Source: Spirochaetaceae bacterium (lineage in GTDB: Bacteria > Myxococcota_A > UBA9160 > UBA4427). From it: a DNA stretch of 64,000 nt. The stretch spans positions 248,001 to 312,000 of the forward strand of contig JACKFD010000001.1 in assembly GCA_020632655.1 (NCBI GenBank), given 5' to 3'. Below are positions 8,090 to 16,531 of the stretch, one piece after another; the first letter of the stretch is position 1; each line of letters begins with the position of its first letter. The notes beneath the pieces were generated by a model. It was not told where the DNA came from, searched no databases, and saw only the letters and a program-made list of their open reading frames with translations. Made by a program: the position numbers and the translations under genes.

Positions 8090-9169
8090 GTGAGCGAAGG
8101 AGCGACCGAGGTCGTGGACTCGAGGGACCGCACGGAGGCGCGGCGTGCGCCGGCAGCGTCCGACGAGGGCGCATCGCGCGCCTTCGCGGCGGGTCCCGTC
8201 GGTGCGACGTCGACCCCGCCGCCTCCGCCGGATCCGGACCGCGACGCCGAGGAGGCCGCCCGCCGCGCCGCGCGCCGCAAGGATCTCGTGACCCGACTCG
8301 GCACGGCCGCCGTGCTGATCCCCTTCGTGCTCTGGGCGATCGCCCAGGGCGGCCTCGTCTACCTCGCCATCGTCGTCGGCATCGGCCTGCTCGCCCAGGA
8401 GGAGTTCTACGGCCTGATCGTCGACAAGGGCGCCCGCCCGATCCGCGGCGTCGGCCTCGGCTTCGGCGTGGCCGTGATGCTCGTCGCCTACTTCGGCAAC
8501 GAGTACCACGCGATGCTGTTGATGACGCTGACGCTGCTCGTGCTGATGGTCGCGCAGGTGCGCAAGAACGAGATCCAGGAGGCGATGGCCAGCATCTCCG
8601 GGACCTTCTTCGGCGTCTTCTACGTGCCCTGGCTGCTGAGCCACGCCGTGCTGCTTCGGAAGTTCGAGGCGGCCGCGAGCGCCCACTACGATCCGGCGCT
8701 GCTCGTGTCGCTCGGCTTCCACAGCGAGAGCGGGATCTTCTTCATGGTCTACACGCTCGTCACGATCGTGGGCTGCGACGCAGGCGCCTACTTCGCCGGA
8801 CGGGCCTGGGGGCGCAAGAAGCTCGCGCCGGAGATCAGCCCGAACAAGAGCGTCGAGGGGGCGCTCGGCGGCGTGATCGCGGGCGTGCTCTTCGGCCTCG
8901 CCACGAAGCTCCTCTTCGATCTCTACCGGCCGGACTGGTCGGCGGCGCTGCCGTGGAGCGTGGCGGCGGGCTTCGGATTCGTCCTCTGCCTCATGGGCAT
9001 CGTCGGCGACCTGCTCGAGTCGCTCCTCAAGCGCGACGCGAAGGTCAAGGACACGGGCGCGCTGCTGCCCGGCATGGGCGGCGTGCTCGACCGGATCGAT
9101 GCGCCGCTGCTCGGGCTGCCGACGATGTACTACCTGCTGCTCGGCTACGTATTCCTGCGCGCGTCGTAG
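8090..9169 (+). CDS. cdsA: Phosphatidate cytidylyltransferase
   Basis: Integral membrane enzyme making CDP-diacylglycerol from CTP and phosphatidate; the product feeds pgsA (17280). 359 aa, longer than the usual 270-285 aa because of a 65-residue Ala/Pro/Arg/Asp-rich N-terminal extension. Six to eight hydrophobic helices follow. The C-terminal signature LLKRDAKVKDTGALLPG then MGGVLDRIDA is clear, except that the usual histidine of PGHGG is methionine here (PGMGG). GTG start with CAGGGGAGGGG before it. The usual uppS and frr neighbours are absent. Confidence 0.93.
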   Translation: MSEGATEVVDSRDRTEARRAPAASDEGASRAFAAGPVGATSTPPPPPDPDRDAEEAARRAARRKDLVTRLGTAAVLIPFVLWAIAQGGLVYLAIVVGIGLLAQEEFYGLIVDKGARPIRGVGLGFGVAVMLVAYFGNEYHAMLLMTLTLLVLMVAQVRKNEIQEAMASISGTFFGVFYVPWLLSHAVLLRKFEAAASAHYDPALLVSLGFHSESGIFFMVYTLVTIVGCDAGAYFAGRAWGRKKLAPEISPNKSVEGALGGVIAGVLFGLATKLLFDLYRPDWSAALPWSVAAGFGFVLCLMGIVGDLLESLLKRDAKVKDTGALLPGMGGVLDRIDAPLLGLPTMYYLLLGYVFLRAS

Positions 9170-9202
9170 CGCGCCGCGGCGGGAGAGCGAACGGCGCCGG
9201 CG

Positions 9203-10216
9203 TCAGTCGAGCTCGAGGTTGCGGCGGATGCGGGCGAGGGGCTCCTCGAAGTCGGCGCGGAAGGCCTGACCGCTGACCTGCTCGAAGGCGTCGATGTAGC
9301 GGGCCGCCGCCTCGACGCGCACCTCGATCGGCAGCGAAGGCGGCGGGCCATCGCCCTTGTAGCCCTGCTCGCCGAGCCAGAGGCGGACGTACTCCTTGTC
9401 GATCGCGGCGGGCGAGCCGCCCTCCGACAGGGCGCGCTCGTAGCCGTCGAGGCGCCAGTAGCGGGAGGAGTCCGGGGTGTGGATCTCGTCGATCACGACG
9501 AGGCGGTCCTGTTCGTCGAGGCCGAGCTCGTACTTCGTGTCCACGAGGATCAGGCCCTGCTTCTCGGCGAAGCGGGTGCCCTCGGCGAAGAGGCGCTGGG
9601 CTGTGGCGTGGGCCTCGTCGTAGAGGGCCTCGGAGATCACGCCCCGGGCGAGCAGCTCCTCGCGCGAGGTCAGCTCGTCGTGCGCGCCGTGCTCGGCCTT
9701 CGTGGTCGGCGTGAGGATCGGGGCGGCGAGCTTCTCGTGCCGGCGCATCCCATCGGGCAGGTCGTGCCCGCAGTAGCGCCGCACGCCGCGCTCGTAGGCC
9801 GTCCAGATCGAGGTCGAGCTCGAGCCCGTCAGATAGCCGCGCATCACGAACTCGACCGGCAGCGTGCGGCATTCGCGCACGATCGAGACGCAGGGATCGG
9901 GCACGGCGACGAGATGGTTCGGCGCGATCTCGCGGGTGCGCTCGAACCAGAACGCAGCCATCTGGTTCAGCACCTGACCCTTGAGCGGGATCGTCCCGAC
10001 CACGACGTCGAAGCAGCTGACCCGATCGCTCACGACGATCGTGCGCCGACGACCGGGCGACCGGCCCGGGGAGCGCGGCTCGGGGGCGAAGCGGGCGGGC
10101 GTGCCGAGATAGCTGTCGCGCACCTTGCCGACGATCCGCTCGCCGAGGCCGTGGAAGTCGGTCTCGGCCAGGGTCTGCTCGCAGAGCGCGGTCAGGTCGC
10201 GTCGGTCGATCGCCAA
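9203..10216 (-). CDS. purC: Phosphoribosylaminoimidazole-succinocarboxamide synthase
   Basis: SAICAR synthetase of purine biosynthesis, joining CAIR and aspartate with ATP. 337 aa, the longer form resembling yeast Ade1 rather than the 240-aa enterobacterial type. Landmarks: GKVRDSY near residue 31, TIVVSDRVSCFDVV near 60, RTLPVEFVMRGYLTGS, ILTPTTKAEHGAHDE, and DTKYELGLDEQ with VIDEIHTPDSSRYW. It starts at TTG 10216 with a strong GGAGG seven bases upstream. It diverges from purF across 285 bases, so both purine genes share one control region. Confidence 0.95.
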   Translation of the reverse strand: MAIDRRDLTALCEQTLAETDFHGLGERIVGKVRDSYLGTPARFAPEPRSPGRSPGRRRTIVVSDRVSCFDVVVGTIPLKGQVLNQMAAFWFERTREIAPNHLVAVPDPCVSIVRECRTLPVEFVMRGYLTGSSSTSIWTAYERGVRRYCGHDLPDGMRRHEKLAAPILTPTTKAEHGAHDELTSREELLARGVISEALYDEAHATAQRLFAEGTRFAEKQGLILVDTKYELGLDEQDRLVVIDEIHTPDSSRYWRLDGYERALSEGGSPAAIDKEYVRLWLGEQGYKGDGPPPSLPIEVRVEAAARYIDAFEQVSGQAFRADFEEPLARIRRNLELD

Positions 10217-10370
10217 GGGGGTCCTCCGATGCGCGCCACGAAGAGGCTACGCCGGGAGCTCGTCGGAGCGCACCATGCGACCCCCGACACGGGTCCTCCG
10301 ATCCGCGCATTCAACCCCACGCGCAGGCGGCGGGCAAGGTCGGCGCAGCACCGTGCGGCGGCCTCGAGGT

Positions 10371-10399
10371 TTGACCGGCTCTCGGCCGATGTCTACCAT
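10371..10399 (+). promoter_or_regulatory. Sigma70-like promoter of purF
   Basis: TTGACC (10371-10376), a 17-base spacer and TACCAT (10394-10399) lie about 100 bases before the purF ATG. I see no PurR-type box in the purC-purF gap. Confidence 0.5.
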
Positions 10400-10501
10400 G
10401 CCGCGCGTCGCGGGGCGCCGTGGCCCGAGTGGCCGATCCGCTCGTGCCGATCGTGCCGGCGAAGCCGGATCGCTCGGAGTCCCGGACCCCTCGGAGACCT
10501 G

Positions 10502-12016
10502 ATGTCGCAGCGACCGCTCCCCCCTTCGAGTCGCCCCTTGGACCGGCTCACGCCGGACGAGCTCCGTGCCCTCGAGCAGGCCCACCGCGCCGACCGCTTC
10601 CACGACGAGTGCGGCGTCTTCGGCATCCACGGCGACGACGACGCGGCGCGCCTCACCTACCTCGGTCTCTACGCGCTGCAGCATCGCGGTCAGGAGAGCT
10701 GCGGCATCGTCGCCAGCAACGGCCGCGAGCACGTCGCCCACCGCGCGATGGGGCTGGTCGCCGACAACTTCGGCGCCGAGATCCTCGACCGATTGAAGGG
10801 TCGCTTCGCCGTCGGTCACGTCCGCTACTCGACCTCCGGCGAGAGCATGCTGCGCAACGCCCAGCCGATCTGCGCCAATACGGACGGTGGCCCCGTCTCG
10901 ATCGCCCACAACGGCAACCTCGTGAATGCCGGCGTGATCCGCCGCGAGCTCGAGGGACGCGGCGCGATCTTCGGCTCGACCTCGGACAGCGAGGTCATCC
11001 TGCATCTGCTCGCCCGCTCCCGCGAGGCCCAGATGGAGGATCGCTTCATCGACGCGATCTCCCGGGTCAAGGGCGCCTACAGCATCATCCTGCTGACCGA
11101 CGACGCTCTGATCGCGGCCCGCGACCCGCACGGCTTCCGGCCCCTCTCGATCGGTCGCAAGGACGGGGCCTACGTCCTCTCGAGCGAGACCTGCGCCCTC
11201 GACCTGATCGGCGCGACCCACGAGCGCGACGTCGAGCCCGGCGAGGTCGTCGTGATCCGGCGTGGTCGGCTGCGCAGCATCCGGCCGATGGCGAAGGACG
11301 CGCGCGAGCATTTCTGCATCTTCGAGCACATCTACTTCGCGCGACCGGACTCGAACCTCGTCGGCCACAACGTCTACGCCTACCGCAAGGAGCTCGGCCG
11401 CGTGCTCGCCCGGGAGCACGACGTGGCCGCGGACATGGTGACGCCCGTGCTCGACTCGGGGAGTGCCGCGGCGCTCGGCTACGCGGAGGAGTCGGGCATC
11501 CCCTACGAGACGGCGCTGATCCGCAACCACTACGTCAGCCGCAGCTTCATCGAGCCGACCCAGACGATCCGCGACTTCAAGGTCCGGGTGAAGCACAACG
11601 CGATCCGCGGCTTTCTCGAAGGCAAGCGCGTCGTGCTCGTGGACGACTCGATCGTGCGCGGGACGACGCTCCGCAAGATCGTCGGGATGCTTCGCGCGGC
11701 GGGCGCGCGCGAGGTGCACGTCCGCATCTCGTCTCCGCCGACGATCGGCCCCTGCCACTACGGCATCGACACGCCGAACCGCGAAGAGCTGATCGCCCAC
11801 GTGCACACGGTCGAGGAGATCCGTCAGCTGATCGGCGCCGACACCCTCGGCTACCTCTCGGTCGAGGGGCTGCGGATGACCGCGGCGAAGGAGCTCAAGC
11901 GCGGGATCTGCGACGCCTGCTTCTCCGACGTGTACCCCGTCGAGGTCGAGGCCTCGGAGGCGGTGCCCCAGCTCTCGCTCTTCCGCGCCGTCAAGGAAGA
12001 CGAGACCGGCGGCTGA
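10502..12016 (+). CDS. purF: Amidophosphoribosyltransferase
   Basis: First committed step of purine synthesis: PRPP plus glutamine to phosphoribosylamine. 504 aa. The glutaminase nucleophile is C37 in DECGVFGI, so a 36-residue propeptide is probably removed. The four cysteines expected of the iron-sulfur Bacillus-type enzyme are visible: EHFCIFEHIYFARPDS, IGPCHYGIDT, and the CDAC pair in KRGICDACFSDVYP. The PRPP loop is VVLVDDSIVRGTTLRK. The ATG at 10502 directly precedes MSQRPLPPSSR; the frame is open upstream only by chance. Confidence 0.97.
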   Translation: MSQRPLPPSSRPLDRLTPDELRALEQAHRADRFHDECGVFGIHGDDDAARLTYLGLYALQHRGQESCGIVASNGREHVAHRAMGLVADNFGAEILDRLKGRFAVGHVRYSTSGESMLRNAQPICANTDGGPVSIAHNGNLVNAGVIRRELEGRGAIFGSTSDSEVILHLLARSREAQMEDRFIDAISRVKGAYSIILLTDDALIAARDPHGFRPLSIGRKDGAYVLSSETCALDLIGATHERDVEPGEVVVIRRGRLRSIRPMAKDAREHFCIFEHIYFARPDSNLVGHNVYAYRKELGRVLAREHDVAADMVTPVLDSGSAAALGYAEESGIPYETALIRNHYVSRSFIEPTQTIRDFKVRVKHNAIRGFLEGKRVVLVDDSIVRGTTLRKIVGMLRAAGAREVHVRISSPPTIGPCHYGIDTPNREELIAHVHTVEEIRQLIGADTLGYLSVEGLRMTAAKELKRGICDACFSDVYPVEVEASEAVPQLSLFRAVKEDETGG

Positions 12017-12187
12017 GGACACCCGTCCGCCGTCCCTGCACGGCGGCTGTCGACTCCGGAGCAATCCGCAGGCCCGCCTCGGGGCTGGCCCCGAGACGTG
12101 GGGGCGTGGGTCTCGTCGCGGGGGCCGACACGGCGGTGCGTGCGAATCGCGGCCGCACTGCGCTCGACTCGGCCGGTCGTTCGTCCG

Positions 12188-13585
12188 ATGCAGCCGGCGA
12201 TGCGCAGGCCGCTGGTGGTCGGCCCGCAGCGTCGCGGCGTCCTCTCCACCGCGGGTTCCCCCTTGCGATCCGACTGCGTCCAGGTCCGATTCGACTCCCC
12301 CGAGTCGCTTCGTGCGGAGTTCGAGAAGAACATCTCGAATCGGGGCGTATTCGTCGCGACCGAGCGGAGCTTCGAGGCGCGTCAGGCGATCGAGGTCGAC
12401 GTGATCCTCGAGTACGTCAGCGAGAACGCGCCGGCCGTCACGCTGGCGGGCGAGGTCGTCCACGTCGTCGCGCCCGGCATGGAGGGCAGCGGCATGCTGC
12501 CCGGGGTCGCCGTGCAGCTCGATGCGAGTGCGCCCGAGCTGCGCGCGCTCTTCGAGCCGCTGCTCGGGCAGGGGCCGCTTCCGCCGCGGGACGCGGATCG
12601 GCAGGGCGCGAAGCGTCGGGCTTCGAAGCGCGAGTCGGTGCGCGTGCCCGTGCGGGTGATGCCGGAGACGCGCCCGCCCTTCGAGGCGACGAGTCGCGAT
12701 CTGAGCGGAACCGGCATCCTGCTCTCGACCCGCGAGCATCCCCTCGCCCTCGACGAGCGTGTCCGCGTCTGCCTCTGGCATCCGACCGGGCAGAAGAGCG
12801 TCGAGGTCGACGCGCGGGTCGTGCGCGAGGTCAAGAACGCGCAGGGGCGGGTCGCCGCGGTCGCCCTCGACTTCGATCGGACGCAATGCGCCGAGCCGCG
12901 GGTCCGCGAGGTGGTCGACGCCCTGCGCGAGGCGGGGCATCGCGCGCAGCTCGGCGGGATCCGCGGCTCGCTCGGCGAGCTCGGCCTGCCCAACATGCTG
13001 CAGATGTTCGGGAGCTCGTGCCGCGAGGGCACGCTCGTCGTCGAGCACGCCGGCGAGCAGGGCTGGATCGCCTTCGCCGAGGGGCGTCTGCTGGGCGCGG
13101 AGATCGGGGCCCTTCGCGGCGTCGAGGCCCTGGCGACGCTGATCGGCTGGGGCGACGGCCGCTTCGAGTTCCAGGCGACCGTCGACGGGGCGCTCGCCGC
13201 GTCCGAGGCGCCGGGTCCGTCGCTCGAGGGCGCCGTGCTCGAGGCCGTGTGTCAGCTCGACGAGCGCGAGCGGGACGCAGCGCTCGACGGCGAGACGGCC
13301 GACGCGGACGACGGGGAGGCCTGGCAGGAACCCTTTGCGGGTCTGGACGAATCGGAGGCGGACGACGACTTCGTCGTGCTCGACGCCGACAGCACCTTCG
13401 CCATCGACGCGACCGAACGGGCGGCGCAGGCGGGCTCGCTCGGGAAGGTCGAGGAGGCCGTGCTCGAGCTGGCCGGGGCGGGTATGTCGCTCGCACGGCT
13501 CTTCGAGATCATCCCGGAGCCCCCGGAGCGCATTCAGTCCGCCGTCGAGTCGCTGGTCGAGCTCGGCGTGCTCTGCCCCCGCTGA
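12188..13585 (+). CDS. PilZ-like and DUF4388 domain protein
   Basis: Predicted cytoplasmic signalling protein of about 465 aa, composed of two PilZ-like units and a DUF4388-type module. The first PilZ-like unit (SPESLRAEFEKNISNRGVFV) resembles the Myxococcus TIGR02266 type. The second (RESVRVPVRV, then SRDLSGTGILLSTRE) is a more standard PilZ. Then comes LGELGLPNMLQMFGSS with REGTLVVEH and GRLLGAEIGALRGVEAL, a DUF4388 pattern. The tail is acidic and ends in a short helical segment (LARLFEIIPEPPERIQ). PilZ domains bind cyclic di-GMP in many proteins, but the full RxxxR and DxSxxG residues are only partly kept. The start is uncertain: GTG at 12098 is also possible. Confidence 0.8.
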   Translation: MQPAMRRPLVVGPQRRGVLSTAGSPLRSDCVQVRFDSPESLRAEFEKNISNRGVFVATERSFEARQAIEVDVILEYVSENAPAVTLAGEVVHVVAPGMEGSGMLPGVAVQLDASAPELRALFEPLLGQGPLPPRDADRQGAKRRASKRESVRVPVRVMPETRPPFEATSRDLSGTGILLSTREHPLALDERVRVCLWHPTGQKSVEVDARVVREVKNAQGRVAAVALDFDRTQCAEPRVREVVDALREAGHRAQLGGIRGSLGELGLPNMLQMFGSSCREGTLVVEHAGEQGWIAFAEGRLLGAEIGALRGVEALATLIGWGDGRFEFQATVDGALAASEAPGPSLEGAVLEAVCQLDERERDAALDGETADADDGEAWQEPFAGLDESEADDDFVVLDADSTFAIDATERAAQAGSLGKVEEAVLELAGAGMSLARLFEIIPEPPERIQSAVESLVELGVLCPR

Positions 13586-14676
13586 CGGATCCGAAAGACG
13601 AGTGCCAGGGCCCCGCCGATCGCGAGCCCCAGCGCGATCGCGATCTCCGTCAGACCCGACCCGGTCGCATCCGTGCGATCCCGCTCGTCGTCGTCCTCGA
13701 GGTCGCGGCAGCCCGGGTCGTCCGGAAAATCGATCGCTTCGTCCCCATCGTCGTCCTGCTCGTTCGCGCAGGCCGGACGCGTCCAGCGCAGGATCTCGGA
13801 GCGGTAGGCCGCGACGTCCGCCGCGTAGGTCCGATCGCCGTAGGTCGACGTGGCGTCGGGGCGGCCCGTCGTACCGGTGACCGAGGTCATCACGCCCGCG
13901 AGCTCCCAGGTCCCGTCGCGCTGGACGAAGACTGCGCCGCCCGAGTCGCCCGTCGCCGCCGCCGCCTCGTAACGGGTCGTGCGGGCGCCGAGCGGCGGGT
14001 CGAAGCCGAAGCCGATCGTGATCGTGCTCCAGGCGCCCTGGTTCACGCGCTCTCCGACGAGGTCGATCCGATTCGTGCCCCAACGCTTGCGACCGACCGC
14101 GTCCCACTGGAAGCCGAATTGCGAGGTCCCGTCCGCGTCCCACTCGACGACTCGCGCACGGCCGCGGCCGAACCCGATCAGCAGCACCTGATCGCCGCGT
14201 TCGACCGGACGGCGGGCGAGGGGGAGCAGGGGCAGACCGGGGTCCCCCTCGCTTCGGTCGATCTCGAAGACCATCAGGTCCGCGGGCGAGCCGTCGAGGT
14301 TGAGCAGCGTGCGCTGGGAGCCCGCGATCGGCGCGAAGATGCGGCCTTCTAGGAAGACCTCGCCCATCCCGACGTGGCGCGCGGTGAGTGCCCAGCCGCC
14401 GCCGAGGTAGAGGACCGAGGGCCCCTGGTAGCGGCGCTGCGTGACGTGCTCCCAGTAGGGGAAGTCGGGCGGGACGGCCTCGGCGGGCTCCATGTCGGGG
14501 CTCGCGAAGATGAGCGCGTGGGCTGCGCCGCTGCCGATCACGCCGACGAGGCCGATCAGCCCGAATGCCACGCCGAGACCGACGACACCCGCCCTGATGC
14601 CCCGACGCCGGCGGCGATCGAGGCGGGGCCGGCCCACCCGCCGCCTGCGCGCCGCTCGCGGGATCGTCTCGCGCAA
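13534..14676 (-). CDS. Exported trypsin-like serine protease with acidic Cys repeat and C-terminal anchor
   Basis: About 380 aa from a TTG at 14676. The frame runs on into nadB, but the N-terminus should lie after the nadB stop; GTG 14637 is an alternative. A charged Arg-rich start and a hydrophobic stretch (VVGLGVAFGLIGLVGVIG) form a signal peptide or anchor. The catalytic triad is H101 in TARHV, D133 in PADLMVFEI and S245 in TGDSGGAV. After the protease fold comes a cysteine-bounded acidic repeat (CANEQDDDGDEAIDF), likely calcium-binding and familiar from myxobacterial surface proteins. Then comes a C-terminal membrane helix ending FRIRQRG. Its last 52 bases overlap the PilZ gene tail to tail. 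Confidence 0.82.
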   Translation of the reverse strand: MRETIPRAARRRRVGRPRLDRRRRRGIRAGVVGLGVAFGLIGLVGVIGSGAAHALIFASPDMEPAEAVPPDFPYWEHVTQRRYQGPSVLYLGGGWALTARHVGMGEVFLEGRIFAPIAGSQRTLLNLDGSPADLMVFEIDRSEGDPGLPLLPLARRPVERGDQVLLIGFGRGRARVVEWDADGTSQFGFQWDAVGRKRWGTNRIDLVGERVNQGAWSTITIGFGFDPPLGARTTRYEAAAATGDSGGAVFVQRDGTWELAGVMTSVTGTTGRPDATSTYGDRTYAADVAAYRSEILRWTRPACANEQDDDGDEAIDFPDDPGCRDLEDDDERDRTDATGSGLTEIAIALGLAIGGALALVFRIRQRGQSTPSSTSDSTAD

Positions 14677-14699
14677 CGGGACCCCGGACGCCGGCCTGC

Positions 14700-16394
14700 T
14701 CAGCTCGGGCTGATCCAGGGGGTATCTCCTCGCTGGATCAGCGTATCCCGGCCGAAGGCTTCGTCGTCGCGCTCGGGATGATCGAGGTTGTAGTGCAGCC
14801 CGCGGCTCTCCTTGCGGAAGGCCGCCGAGCGGATGACGAGCTCGGCGACGGTCGCGAGATTGCGCAGCTCGATCAGCTCGGGCGTGACGCGGAAGTCCCA
14901 GTAGTACTCGTTGATCTCCTCGCGGAGCATCTCGATGCGATGCTGGGCGCGGGAGAGGCGGCGGTCGCTGCGCACGATGCCGACGTAGTTCCACATGAAG
15001 CGACGGATCTCATCCCAGTTCTGGGTGATGACCACGGCCTCGTCGATCGGCGTCGCCTCGCCGTGTCGCCAGGCCGGCACGTCGCCCGGCGGCTCGACGG
15101 AGGGCCTGCGGGCGATCGACTCGCGCGCCGCCGCCTCGGCGTAGACCAGCGCCTCGAGCAGCGAGTTCGAAGCGAGCCGGTTCGCGCCGTGGAGCCCCGT
15201 CGAGGCGACCTCGCCGGCGGCGAAGAGGTTCGTGAGGTCGCTCTCGCCGTGGCGATCGGTCCGCACGCCGCCGCAGCAGTAGTGGGCGGCGGGCACGACG
15301 GGGATCGGCTCGCGCGTGATGTCGATGCCGTATCTCAGGCAGCGCTCGAAGATCATCGGGAAGCGCCCGCGCACGAAGGCCGGATCCTTGGCCGTGATGT
15401 CGAGCGCCACGTAGTCGTCGCCCGTGCGCTTGAGCTCCGTGTCGATCGCGCGCGCGACGATGTCGCGGGGGGCGAGGTCGCGCATGGGGTGGTAGTCGGC
15501 CATGAAGGCCGTGCCGTCGCGCCGGCGCAGGATGCCGCCTTCGCCGCGTACGGCCTCCGTGATCAGGAAGCTCTTGGCCTGCGGATGGAAGAGGCAGGTC
15601 GGATGGAATTGCATGAACTCCATGTTGGCCAGCGTCGCACCGGCCCGATACGCCATGGCCATGCCGTCGCCCGAGGCGACGTCGGGATTGCTCGTGTAGA
15701 GGTAGACCTTGCCCGCGCCGCCCGTCGCCAGCAGGGTGATCGGGGCGGTGTAGGCGTGCACCTCGCCGGTCGCGGCGTCGAGGACGTAGGCGCCGAGGGC
15801 GCGATTGCTGCCCGTGCGGCCGGCCTTGGTCGCCGTGATCAGGTCGATCGCGCAGTGGTCCTCGTAGAGGTGGATGCTCGGGTGGGCGCGCACGCGGGCG
15901 AGCAGCGAGCGCTCGATCTCGCGGCCGGTGGCGTCGTGACGGTGCAGGATGCGGCGCGCCGTATGGCCGCCTTCGCGGGTCAGGTCGAAGGGCGGGGCGT
16001 CGGGGCCGGCGGGCTCCCGGGGCGGATCGAACTCGACCCCGTGCTTGCGCAGGGCATCGATCGCGTCGGGTCCCCGCTCGACGACGAAGCGGACCGTGTC
16101 TTCCTGGCAGAGCCCGGCGCCGGCGTTGAGCGTGTCCTGCACGTGGGCGTCGAAGGAGTCCCGGGGATCCATCACGGCGGCGATGCCGCCCTGGGCCCAG
16201 TCGGTCGCGGAGTCCGTCGCCCGACGTTTCGTGATCAGGGCGACCTCGCCGGCCTCGGCCACGCGCAGGGCGTAGTGCATGCCGGCCAGCCCGGATCCGA
16301 TCACCAGGAAGTCGAAGCTCCGCGCCTCGCCATTCGTCGGACGCCCGTCCGGCGGGGGCGGGTGATCGCCGGCACGCTCCTGGCTCAGGTCCAC
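14700..16394 (-). CDS. nadB: L-aspartate oxidase
   Basis: FAD enzyme oxidising L-aspartate to iminoaspartate, the first step of de novo NAD synthesis. 564 aa. The FAD-binding motif is DFLVIGSGLAGMHYALRVAE near residue 28, followed by TDSATDWAQGGIAAVMDP. FHPTCLF, EAVRGEGGILR and YCCGGVRTD are typical of the succinate dehydrogenase/NadB family, as is ANRLASNSLLEALVY. It begins at GTG 16394 after GGAGGGAG. nadA and nadC are not in the window. Confidence 0.95.
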   Translation of the reverse strand: MDLSQERAGDHPPPPDGRPTNGEARSFDFLVIGSGLAGMHYALRVAEAGEVALITKRRATDSATDWAQGGIAAVMDPRDSFDAHVQDTLNAGAGLCQEDTVRFVVERGPDAIDALRKHGVEFDPPREPAGPDAPPFDLTREGGHTARRILHRHDATGREIERSLLARVRAHPSIHLYEDHCAIDLITATKAGRTGSNRALGAYVLDAATGEVHAYTAPITLLATGGAGKVYLYTSNPDVASGDGMAMAYRAGATLANMEFMQFHPTCLFHPQAKSFLITEAVRGEGGILRRRDGTAFMADYHPMRDLAPRDIVARAIDTELKRTGDDYVALDITAKDPAFVRGRFPMIFERCLRYGIDITREPIPVVPAAHYCCGGVRTDRHGESDLTNLFAAGEVASTGLHGANRLASNSLLEALVYAEAAARESIARRPSVEPPGDVPAWRHGEATPIDEAVVITQNWDEIRRFMWNYVGIVRSDRRLSRAQHRIEMLREEINEYYWDFRVTPELIELRNLATVAELVIRSAAFRKESRGLHYNLDHPERDDEAFGRDTLIQRGDTPWISPS

Positions 16395-16425
16395 CCCCGC
16401 TCCCTCCGATACCTGGAAAATCGGC

Positions 16426-16455
16426 AGTCTATCGGGCCCTTGGGGCCCGATCCAA
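16426..16455 (-). promoter_or_regulatory. nadB promoter with a dyad filling its spacer
   Basis: Reading leftwards, TTGGAT (16455-16450) and TAGACT (16431-16426) form a sigma70-like promoter with an 18-base spacer, 32 bases before nadB. The spacer is almost exactly a perfect inverted repeat: TCGGGCCC (16432-16439), loop TTG, GGGCCCGA (16443-16450). A repressor on this site would block the promoter; such a role is inference. Confidence 0.5.
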
Positions 16456-16531
16456 CGAAACTTCGCAGGGATTCCGGAGTCACCCGACGGGGTGCTTCGG
16501 AGATTCGCGAGCCACGCAGGGCGGAGGCAGG

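Noticed and set aside
10217..10501. Purine riboswitch or PurR box between purC and purF
   Set aside because: No purine riboswitch core and no PurR-type palindrome could be seen; only a plain promoter before purF.
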